Shown piece by piece: positions 38,300 through 44,725 of a stretch of DNA of 44,725 nucleotides. Positions within the stretch are counted from its first letter, which is position 1; every line of letters begins with the position of its first letter. The stretch comes from Methylobacillus glycogenes JCM 2850 (GTDB lineage Bacteria; Pseudomonadota; Gammaproteobacteria; Burkholderiales; Methylophilaceae): assembly GCF_000617925.1 (NCBI RefSeq), contig NZ_BAMT01000016.1:1-44725 (forward strand), in the 5' to 3' direction. Position numbers and translations under genes: made by a program. The notes beneath the pieces were generated by a model. It saw only the letters and a list, made by a program, of their open reading frames with translations, was not told where the DNA came from and did not search any database.

Positions 38300-38497
38300 T
38301 TACTGGGTAGGCATCATGGCGCGTACGCGCTTGACGTCAGTTGGGGAAATAATAGCCGTGCCGCGCAGGTTACGCTTCTGCTTGGTGGTCTTCTTGGTCA
38401 GGATATGACGCAGGTGAGAGTGAGTACGCTTCACCTTGCCATTTCCCAAGAACTTGAAGCGCTTTTTAGCGCTGCTCTTGGTCTTCATCTTTGGCAT
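38300..38497 (-). CDS. rpmI: 50S ribosomal protein L35
   Basis: 65 residues, very basic, with [24 protein letters not shown] at the start and [18 protein letters not shown] near the end, both characteristic of L35. It lies about 100 bases after infC and just before rplT. Confidence 0.98.
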   Translation of the reverse strand: MPKMKTKSSAKKRFKFLGNGKVKRTHSHLRHILTKKTTKQKRNLRGTAIISPTDVKRVRAMMPTQ

Positions 38498-38599
38498 TTT
38501 TTGCTCCTAAAGGATATTGAATTTAAAGAGCGATCGGGCATGCCTTTAAGCCGCGTCGCTACCTCATTACTTCTACTCACAAACCACCAGCCTATTGGC

Positions 38600-39127
38600 T
38601 TATGGCTTTGCTTTCTTTTGTGGTGATAACACCATCACCATCTGGCGGCCTTCCATCTTGGGAAACTGCTCTACCACCGCATGTTCAGCCAGATCAGCCT
38701 CGACGCGCTTCAACAGCGCCAATCCAAGCTCCTGGTGTGTGATTTCGCGACCACGGAAGCGCAAGGTAATTTTGGCCTTATCCCCTTCACTCAAGAAGCG
38801 GATCAGGTTGCGCAGCTTGACCTGGTAATCGCCATCATCAGTGCCAGGACGGAATTTGACTTCCTTAACCTGGACCTGCTTCTGCTTGAGCCTAGCTTCA
38901 TGCTGGCGCTTGCTTTCGGCATACTTGAACTTACCATAGTCCATCAAGCGGCAAACCGGAGGACTCGCCTGCGGCGCGATCTCGACCAAGTCGATATCAG
39001 CTTCTTCCGCCTTGGCAAAAGCCTCGTTCAGAGTGACGATACCTAAAGGCTCGCCCTCCACCCCAACCAAACGAATCTGCGGCGCAGTAATGTCACCGTT
39101 GATTCGTACTTCCTTGTCTTGTGCTAT
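38600..39127 (-). CDS. infC: Translation initiation factor IF-3, non-standard start codon
   Basis: IF-3 keeps 30S subunits apart from 50S and checks start codons. The core ([39 protein letters not shown], and the C-terminal domain with [17 protein letters not shown]) is unmistakable. The first ATG/GTG-type starts in frame would lose the N-terminus. Reading upstream gives [22 protein letters not shown], and the plausible start is ATA at 39127, eight bases after AGGGG, for 175 residues. Rare start codons in infC (AUU in E. coli) serve autoregulation, so AUA here fits the theme. The exact start remains an inference. It is 68 bases past thrS. Confidence 0.93.
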   Translation of the reverse strand: MAQDKEVRINGDITAPQIRLVGVEGEPLGIVTLNEAFAKAEEADIDLVEIAPQASPPVCRLMDYGKFKYAESKRQHEARLKQKQVQVKEVKFRPGTDDGDYQVKLRNLIRFLSEGDKAKITLRFRGREITHQELGLALLKRVEADLAEHAVVEQFPKMEGRQMVMVLSPQKKAKP

Positions 39128-39195
39128 CGCAAAATCCCCTGTTATCTAGATTATAAAAGGCCAAAAAAATGAGACCGCGCTACTCGCTGGAGAGC

Positions 39196-41103
39196 TTAAA
39201 TCTTGTTCTCAATATCGTTTTTCAGGCGCTCAATGAAAGCGCTAACTGACATGGAACCAAGATCTTCGCCCTTACGAGTACGCACGGCCACTTGACCAGT
39301 TTGCATTTCGCGCTCACCTGCTACTAGCAGGTAAGGCAGCTTCTGCAAGCTATGCTCGCGGATTTTATAGGTTATTTTCTCATTTCTCAAGTCTGAATCG
39401 ACCCTGAGACCATTTTTCTTCAATTCAGCCACCACAGTATTCACATACTCAGCCTGACCATCGCTAATATTCAGCACCACAGCTTGCACCGGGGCTAGCC
39501 AAGCGGGCATGGCGCCTGCAAAGTTTTCAATGAGAATGCCAATGAAGCGTTCCATGGAGCCCACAATGGCGCGGTGCAACATCACGGGGTGCTTGCGGGT
39601 GTTGTCTTCATCCACATATTCCGCACCCAAGCGTTCCGGCAGGTTGGGGTCTAGCTGAATGGTGCCGCATTGCCAGAGACGACCCAGACTGTCCTTCAGA
39701 GTGAACTCAATCTTGGGACCGTAGAACGCGCCTTCACCAGGCTGGATTTCATACTCAAGATTGTTCTGATGCAAAGCTGCAGCCAGGGACTCTTCTGCCC
39801 TATCCCAGGCTTCATCGGAACCTACGCGCTTTTCTGGGCGGGTAGACAGCTTAACCAGCACATCATTAAAACCAAAGTCCTTATACGCGCGGTAAAGCAT
39901 AACGATGAAGTCAGCCACCTCGTCCTTGACTTGAGCCTCGGTACAGAAGATATGCGCGTCATCCTGCGTAAAGCCACGCACGCGCATCAAACCGTGCAGC
40001 GCACCGGAAGGCTCATTGCGGTGGCAAGAGCCAAACTCGGCTAGGCGCAAAGGCAGATCGCGGTAGCTGTGCAAACTGTTGTTATAAATCTGCACATGGC
40101 CAGGACAGTTCATGGGCTTGACTGCATAATCGCGGTTTTCGGACGCGGTTGTGAACATATTGTCCCGGTAGTTCTGCCAATGACCGGACTTTTCCCAAAG
40201 ACTGCGATCCATGATGGTCGGTGTGCGCACCTCTTGATAGCCGTACTCGCGGAACATATTGCGCATGTACTGCTCAATTTCTTGCCAGATGCTCCAGCCA
40301 CGTGGGTGCCAGAACACCATGCCTGGCGCTTCATCCTGCATATGGAAGAAGTCCAGCTGCCGCCCCAGCTTGCGGTGATCACGCTTTTCCGCCTCTTCCA
40401 GCATGTGCAGATAAGCTTCGAGCTCATCTTTTTTGGCCCAGGCGGTGCCATAGATGCGTTGCAGCATTTCGTTATTGGAATCACCACGCCAGTAAGCACC
40501 CGCCACCTTCATCAGCTTAAAAGCCTTTAGCTTGCCAGTCGAGGGCACGTGAGTGCCACGACAGAGGTCGGTAAAATCATCCTGGGTATACAGCGAAATT
40601 TCTTGATCTGCCGGAATGGAAGCGATGATCTCGGCTTTGTATTCCTCACCTATGGATTTGAAATACTCCACAGCAGCATCGCGCGCCATGACGCTACGCA
40701 CGACAGGAATATCGCGTTTAGCCAGCTCCAGCATGCGTGCCTCGATCTTTTGCAGGTCTTCGGGCGTAAACGGACGCTTATAGGAAAAATCGTAGAAGAA
40801 ACCGTTTTCGATCACAGGCCCTATAGTCACCTGAGCATCGGGGAATAACTGCTTGACGGCCTGAGCCAGCAAATGCGCAGTGGAGTGACGGATAATTTCC
40901 AAGCCATCACTATCCTTGTCAGTGATGATCGCCAGATCGACGTCGGTGGTGATTTCATAAGAAGTATCCACCGCCTTGCCATTGACCTTGCCACCCAAGG
41001 CTGCACGGGCAAGACCTGCGCCAATATTCATGGCGACATCAGCAACAGTGACAGGCCCCTCGAACTTGCGTTCAGAACCATCTGGCAAACGTATGACTGG
41101 CAT
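39196..41103 (-). CDS. thrS: Threonyl-tRNA synthetase
   Basis: 635 residues, full length. The N-terminal TGS domain (about 1-62) is followed by the editing domain with the metal-binding HSTAH motif (residues near 75) and the segment GTHVPSTG. The class II core contains [10 protein letters not shown] with the zinc Cys, motif 2 region [31 protein letters not shown], and motif 3 [21 protein letters not shown]. The C-terminal anticodon-binding domain follows. AGGGA lies before the ATG. It heads the thrS-infC-rpmI-rplT row, and the frame is intact. Confidence 0.98.
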   Translation of the reverse strand: MPVIRLPDGSERKFEGPVTVADVAMNIGAGLARAALGGKVNGKAVDTSYEITTDVDLAIITDKDSDGLEIIRHSTAHLLAQAVKQLFPDAQVTIGPVIENGFFYDFSYKRPFTPEDLQKIEARMLELAKRDIPVVRSVMARDAAVEYFKSIGEEYKAEIIASIPADQEISLYTQDDFTDLCRGTHVPSTGKLKAFKLMKVAGAYWRGDSNNEMLQRIYGTAWAKKDELEAYLHMLEEAEKRDHRKLGRQLDFFHMQDEAPGMVFWHPRGWSIWQEIEQYMRNMFREYGYQEVRTPTIMDRSLWEKSGHWQNYRDNMFTTASENRDYAVKPMNCPGHVQIYNNSLHSYRDLPLRLAEFGSCHRNEPSGALHGLMRVRGFTQDDAHIFCTEAQVKDEVADFIVMLYRAYKDFGFNDVLVKLSTRPEKRVGSDEAWDRAEESLAAALHQNNLEYEIQPGEGAFYGPKIEFTLKDSLGRLWQCGTIQLDPNLPERLGAEYVDEDNTRKHPVMLHRAIVGSMERFIGILIENFAGAMPAWLAPVQAVVLNISDGQAEYVNTVVAELKKNGLRVDSDLRNEKITYKIREHSLQKLPYLLVAGEREMQTGQVAVRTRKGEDLGSMSVSAFIERLKNDIENKI

Positions 41104-41125
41104 ATATCCCTATCCAATAAACAAC

Positions 41126-41146
41126 AAAAGCCGCATAACGGCTTTT
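41126..41146 (-). terminator. Terminator after TIGR03790 gene
   Basis: AAAAGCCG and CGGCTTTT form an 8-base stem with loop CATAA, with TTGTTGTTT following on the minus strand. It separates the TIGR03790 gene from thrS, whose start lies about 20 bases further. The A/T-rich stem ends allow bidirectional action. Confidence 0.78.
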
Positions 41147-41222
41147 ATGAAAAACTGTGCTAAACCAAGGCCTGGATTATCGCATACAGGCCAACTTTCT
41201 CACAACAAGCTCACAAGCAGCA

Positions 41223-42258
41223 CTAACGTCGATAAGGTGAAGCCAAAGGCTCGCCGATAAACACGCCTTGTACTGGCCAGGCGACGCTTTTCCAGTAGCT
41301 TCTATCGCACTAGCGCCCATCAGGTAATATTTGAGCAATACCGCTGAATTTGGGAATTTCTGCCAGTAATTGCATGGTTCGCTGACTGTGCCATAGCTGG
41401 CAGTGGCACCAGCAGAAAGCCAGCGCAAACTGCTCATCTGCTGGGTTCCGAGCAAATCCCCTCCAGTAGAAGTAAGATGGTCTGCCAAGCACCCGGTAGA
41501 AACTTTAGGGTATCAAGATCTGGCACACTCACCAATCCCGTTTGGTAAATCATGATGTCCTGCACATCGCGAATGCTGTTGGCCTTTAGGTTCTTGATTT
41601 CGAGGTAGCGTTGCGCCACTTTCCCGGATGGTGGGAAGAATGGAGAACGGCTACTGCGATTCACATCCTTGGTGGTCAAGTAATAAGCAGTGGCAGCAGG
41701 CGCACTGTAATCACTAGCCACCCCCCTATCTATCAACTCCTTGGCAAGCTCAAAGGACTGGACAGGCAACAACATGGACAATCGATAGCCCATATCAGTA
41801 AAAGGTAATCGCGATTCGGAATTGAAATAGCGACTGGCATGCTTTGATGGCGCACAGGTGCGCGCGCACTGTTCAGGATCGTAGCCCATGGTGATTGCTG
41901 CGGTAATTGAATTACATTCCACAGCGTAGGGTGCGGTCCACATCAGTACCACAACCTGATGCTGAGGCAATAGTTGAGCATCCATCTCCTGCTTCAACTG
42001 GCTGAAAGCCTGCGCACTGATTTTCTTTGGGCTAGCGGGAATATTCACCTTGATCAGATTGATATCAGGGATGTTTCTTACCTTGAGATAATACTCGCCG
42101 GCCTTGACGCTATCGGGATTATCCTCATTGACTACCACGGCCACATTGGCGGGCTGCAATTGGTAGCCCCCCTTGCTCTGCAGCCGCAATGAAATCGGCT
42201 CTTCTGCATATCCGCTCGGAGAGAACAGCAAGACACTCAATAGCAAAAAATATCTCAC
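41223..42258 (-). CDS. TIGR03790 family protein (two apparent frameshifts)
   Basis: A secreted protein family usually found in bacteria with the PEP-CTERM/exosortase system; its function is unknown. The start is best placed at the GTG at 42258, with AAGG six bases upstream, giving a signal peptide MRYFLLLSVLLFSPSGYAEEP. Typical segments follow: VAVVVNEDNPDSVKAGEYYLKVRNIP, VVVLMWTAPYAVECNSITAAITMGYD. The frame breaks twice: at about 41487 (one base restores LPGA-ADHLTSTGGDLLGTQQMSSLRWL) and at about 41297 (GCTACTGG to GCTTACTGG restores AIEAYWKSVAWPVQGVFIGEPLASPYRR). The restored length is 345 residues. It lies next to two PEP-CTERM genes and is closed by a terminator. Confidence 0.87.
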
Positions 42259-42303
42259 GACAGCCTTAAATGAGTTGAGAGTATGTTGGGGATAAAACAA
42301 AAA

Positions 42304-42319
42304 GGGAGCCTAAGCTCCC
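42304..42319 (-). terminator. Terminator after PEP-CTERM gene pair
   Basis: GGGAGC and GCTCCC form a 6-base stem with loop CTAA, followed on the minus strand by TTTTTGTTTT. It lies past the end of the first PEP-CTERM gene and before the TIGR03790 start, so the two groups are probably separate transcripts. Confidence 0.75.
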
Positions 42320-42348
42320 ACGAATCTTACAATGACTTTAAGTCAAGG

Positions 42349-42794
42349 TCATCTACGCTGACGCCGACGCGCGCCACAAAGCCAAGCAACCCCAAGCCTG
42401 CCATCAACATCGCCATAGCCTCTGGCTCTGGCACACTGCTGATTACCAGATTGATCGGGCCTATTCCGCCTTGCGCAAATACTAGGGCGGTATAAATACC
42501 CGTGTTCGCCACTGAGAAACTCAGCACGCCCTCATCAATGGTGCCCAACAGGTTAAGCGTGCCGTACTGCGTAGCACCCTTGCCCACAGTCACGCCCAGC
42601 CATGAAAAGCTGCTATCAATGTCTTCCAGCGTCAGGGTGTAATCCCCAGCCAGCAACGCCACATTGTACTTATAAATACCCGGAATTGTCGTGGCTGCAT
42701 CCACCTCAAATACCGGAGCAGCCTGAACTGCCAGGCTACCCGACAAGGTAATTGCCACCATGAACCATTTGGCCAAACTTAAAAGTTTTTTCAT
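42349..42794 (-). CDS. Small PEP-CTERM protein A (apparent frameshift at C-terminus)
   Basis: About 148 residues from the ATG at 42794, with AAGGA upstream; a longer reading from 42875 overlaps the neighbour and is unlikely. A signal peptide (WFMVAITLSGSLAVQAAP) precedes a small beta-rich domain with VALLAGDYTLTLEDIDSSF, VGKGATQYGTL and GGIGPINLVIS. The sorting signal follows: VPEPEAMAMLMAGLGLLGFVAR. As written the tail continues VGVSVDDLDLKSL, which does not fit. One added base at about 42368 gives ARRRRQRR and a stop at 42349, the expected Arg-rich end recognised by an exosortase. The native function of the domain is unknown. Confidence 0.82.
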
Positions 42795-42804
42795 GATCTG
42801 ATCC

Positions 42805-43281
42805 TTAGATATTCTCAGAAATAGAAGGGGATTTACGACGTGAGGTGTACGCCACGAGCAAACCAATACCGACAACCAGCAAGGCCCAAGTGTCAGCTTC
42901 TGGCACGGCAGATACCGTAAAACCGAAAGAACCTACACCAATGCCATTGTTGGCATTACCAAATACGGTGAAGAGATACGTTCCCGAGGTCAGTTCTGGC
43001 AACAGGAAGGTGCCGGAACCATAAAAAGTGCTGATGAGTGTGGCACCCTTGGACACCTCAATCCCAAAACTACCGGCAACAAAACCTACCGGGAACTGGT
43101 AATCAAGCAAGGACAACTCATATACACCCGCATTAAGGCTGTGAGAAAAGACAGCATCACTAGGCAAGCCGTCGTCAGCGTAAAGATAGCCGACCTCATC
43201 AAACCCCGTGGCCGCATTGGCCGCCGTCATACTTACCAGCATCAACACACCCACAAACCACATCATTACAAGGCGTTTCAT
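42805..43281 (-). CDS. Small PEP-CTERM-like protein B
   Basis: 158 residues from the ATG at 43281, with GGGAG eight to nine bases upstream. It has a signal peptide (MMWFVGVLMLVSMTAANAAT) and a domain that resembles the neighbouring protein A: HSLNAGVYELSLLDYQFP, VSKGATLISTFYGSGTF, and GNANNGIGVGSFGFTVS. The C-terminal sorting signal is VPEADTWALLVVGIGLLVAY followed by TSRRK. It should be exported and processed by an exosortase, possibly becoming attached to surface polysaccharide. It lies 10 bases upstream of protein A, in one transcript. The biological role is unknown. Confidence 0.82.
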   Translation of the reverse strand: MKRLVMMWFVGVLMLVSMTAANAATGFDEVGYLYADDGLPSDAVFSHSLNAGVYELSLLDYQFPVGFVAGSFGIEVSKGATLISTFYGSGTFLLPELTSGTYLFTVFGNANNGIGVGSFGFTVSAVPEADTWALLVVGIGLLVAYTSRRKSPSISENI

Positions 43282-43385
43282 TATTGCATCTCCCAAAAAG
43301 GTTAAGGCATAGTGGGATTAGCAATAAGTGGGCCAATGATTATATTTAAAAAATATTATTCATTATCAACACCTTAAAACAACAA

Positions 43386-43407
43386 AGCCCAACACATAGG
43401 CTGGGCT
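43386..43407 (-). terminator. Terminator after galE
   Basis: AGCCCA and TGGGCT form a 6-base stem with a 10-base loop, followed on the minus strand by TTTGTTGTTTT. It lies about 57 bases past the galE stop and before the PEP-CTERM pair. Confidence 0.7.
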
Positions 43408-43463
43408 GCTCGCACTATTAACTATCAATTCCTAACTTTAAGCACCATTGCAGAACATACTAG

Positions 43464-44465
43464 CTAATGTATCAGGACCTGCTGCCAGCGCCAGCTATCC
43501 TGGCACATTTGCACTATGCTACGCTCAGCCCGCCACCCCAGCACCTCCTCAGCATAAGCAGGGTCGGCGTAATAAGAATCGACATCCCCCGGACGCCTAT
43601 CCACCAATCGATATGGGACCTTGTGCCCAGTGGCAAGCTCAAAAGCCTTGAGCATCTGCAAAACACTATAGCCTTGCCCCGTGCCAAGATTACAAGTCAA
43701 AATCCCCTTACTCTGGCCAATAAACTCCAGCGCACGCAGATGTCCAATCACCAGATCGACAACATGAATGTAATCCCGCACCCCAGTACCATCGACCGTA
43801 GCGTAATCACTGCCAAACACTGAAAGGTATTCGCGTTGCCCTGCAGCCACTTGAGCAATATAGGGCATGAGATTATTAGGGACACCATTGGCATGCTCAC
43901 CTATTAAGCCACTGGGATGCGCACCTACGGGATTGAAGTAACGCAAGATAGCAATACGCCATTCAGGGTCGGAGTGAGATAGATCGCGCAATATCCCCTC
44001 GACCATAGCCTTGCTAGCACCGTAGGGATTGGTAGTAGATATTGGGGAGGACTCGGGCACGGGCACAACAGCTGGGTTGCCATAAACAGTTGCGGATGAA
44101 CTAAAGACGAATTGACGAACGTTGAACTTATCCATCACTCGCAACAAAGTCAAACTGCCTGCTACATTATTTTCATAGTACCGCAAGGGTTGCGACACCG
44201 ATTCACCTACCGCCTTCAACCCGGCAAAATGCATCACCGCATCAAAGGAATATTGCTCGAATAATGCAGTTAATAAAGATTCGTCTCGCACATCTCCATG
44301 GGTAAATACCACCTCCTGCCCCACAATCCGTCCGATATTTTGCAGGGTTTCGCCATGGCTATTACTAAGATTATCCAGCACAACAACGTCATATCCTGCC
44401 AGCATTAGTTCCACAACTGCATGGGAACCAATATATCCAGCACCACCGGTCACAAGAATTAACAC
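43464..44465 (-). CDS. galE: UDP-glucose 4-epimerase
   Basis: 333 residues. The enzyme interconverts UDP-glucose and UDP-galactose (or the N-acetyl forms) for polysaccharide synthesis. The NAD-binding motif GGAGYIGS is at 7-14. The catalytic triad is S124 in SSSATVYG, Y148 and K152 in NPYGASK. The substrate-binding segment RYFNPVGAHPSGLIGEHANGVPNNLMP and the C-terminal RPGDVDSYYADP are standard. The start is a GTG with AAGG seven bases upstream. It follows the repeat-containing gene by 23 bases, so the two are probably co-transcribed. The frame is intact. Confidence 0.96.
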   Translation of the reverse strand: MLILVTGGAGYIGSHAVVELMLAGYDVVVLDNLSNSHGETLQNIGRIVGQEVVFTHGDVRDESLLTALFEQYSFDAVMHFAGLKAVGESVSQPLRYYENNVAGSLTLLRVMDKFNVRQFVFSSSATVYGNPAVVPVPESSPISTTNPYGASKAMVEGILRDLSHSDPEWRIAILRYFNPVGAHPSGLIGEHANGVPNNLMPYIAQVAAGQREYLSVFGSDYATVDGTGVRDYIHVVDLVIGHLRALEFIGQSKGILTCNLGTGQGYSVLQMLKAFELATGHKVPYRLVDRRPGDVDSYYADPAYAEEVLGWRAERSIVQMCQDSWRWQQVLIH

Positions 44466-44488
44466 AAAACACCTTTGAGATTTTATAC

Positions 44489-44725
44489 CTATCTACATTC
44501 TAGACTTAATTGAGGAGAGGGCCTAGAAATCACAATAGGATTACTCCCGGGAGTATCAGCGGTTGAGGTGTTACCTGTCGTGGTGTTACCTGTCGTGGTG
44601 TTACCTGTCGTGGTGTTACCTGTCGTGGTGTTACCTGTCGTAGTGTTACCTGTCGTAGTGTTACCTGTCGTAGTGTTACCTGTCGTAGTGTTACCTGTCG
44701 TAGTGTTACCTGTCGTAGTGTTACC
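44489..44725 (-). CDS. C-terminal part of a GNTTT-repeat protein
   Basis: The last 78 codons of a minus-strand gene that enters from the right edge. It consists of at least ten copies of the pentapeptide GNTTT, then GNTSTADTPGSNPIVISRPS and PQLSLECR before the stop. The repeat is Thr/Asn-rich, as in surface-exposed stalks or linkers. No domain is visible inside the window, so the protein cannot be named. It is immediately followed by galE, which suggests a surface or polysaccharide role. The lack of any stop in this frame across the whole repeat supports real coding. Confidence 0.65.
   Translation of the reverse strand, partial: GNTTTGNTTTGNTTTGNTTTGNTTTGNTTTGNTTTGNTTTGNTTTGNTTTGNTSTADTPGSNPIVISRPSPQLSLECR
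44566..44725. repeat. 15-base tandem repeat inside the right-edge gene
   Basis: About 10.7 copies of a 15-base unit run to the window edge. Four copies read TGGTGTTACCTGTCG and the next five read TAGTGTTACCTGTCG; the first is slightly diverged. The single difference is a silent third-codon change (ACC/ACT for Thr). The unit length is a multiple of three, so copy-number change keeps the frame. Confidence 0.97.

Noticed and set aside
44566..44725. A CRISPR array at the right edge.
   Set aside because: The 15-base units are directly adjacent with no spacers and form an open reading frame.

Overview
The window looks like chromosomal DNA of a betaproteobacterium, most likely a methylotroph-type member of Nitrosomonadales (Methylophilaceae-like). 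This is inferred from gene order and protein character: a long fli cluster, the thrS-infC-rpmI-rplT-pheS-pheT-ihfA-merR-tRNA-Pro block, and PEP-CTERM genes beside a TIGR03790 gene. No database search was possible, so the taxon is an inference.

Layout. 1-174: start of a membrane-fusion-type protein running off the left edge. 721-19710: flagellar cluster, almost all on the minus strand. In transcription order it holds fliC, flaG, fliD, fliS, fliT, a second FliK-like gene, a short FlhB-tail gene, then fliF-G-H-I-J-K-L-M-N-O-P-Q-R, and finally an EAL/HDOD signalling gene. fliE alone faces the other way, divergent from fliF. A well-formed sigma-28 promoter precedes fliC. 20209-22352: NarL-type response regulator and PAS histidine kinase. 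22588-27279 (plus strand): TonB-dependent receptor, periplasmic solute-binding protein and di-heme DUF1111 protein, a compact candidate metal-uptake operon. 27453-32969 (minus): an aldehyde dehydrogenase and its usual DUF779 partner, separated by an insert-like segment with a chitinase remnant, an AT-rich lipoprotein gene, a heptanucleotide repeat and a small secreted protein. 33408-41103: tRNA-Pro(GGG) and the translation/IHF block. 41223-44725: TIGR03790 protein, two paralogous small PEP-CTERM proteins, galE, and the repeat-rich C-terminus of an unidentified protein; together these suggest an exopolysaccharide/exosortase-linked surface locus.

The most important caution is that twelve genes are broken at fifteen places, and each break is repaired by adding exactly one base. 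They are fliP, fliK (two), fliI, fliH, fliE, the second fliK-like gene, fliD (two), the histidine kinase, the lipoprotein gene, pheT, the TIGR03790 gene (two) and one PEP-CTERM gene. Because pheT is essential and all shifts go the same way, uncorrected single-base deletions in the assembly are the simplest explanation. I annotate these as single genes. The chitinase is different: its catalytic core is missing, which points to a real internal deletion or a mis-join.

Candidates for new biology are the TonB receptor/binding protein/di-heme operon, the FliK-like plus FlhB-tail pair beside the classical fliK, the paired small PEP-CTERM proteins with a shared KGAT-type core, and the GNTTT-repeat protein.
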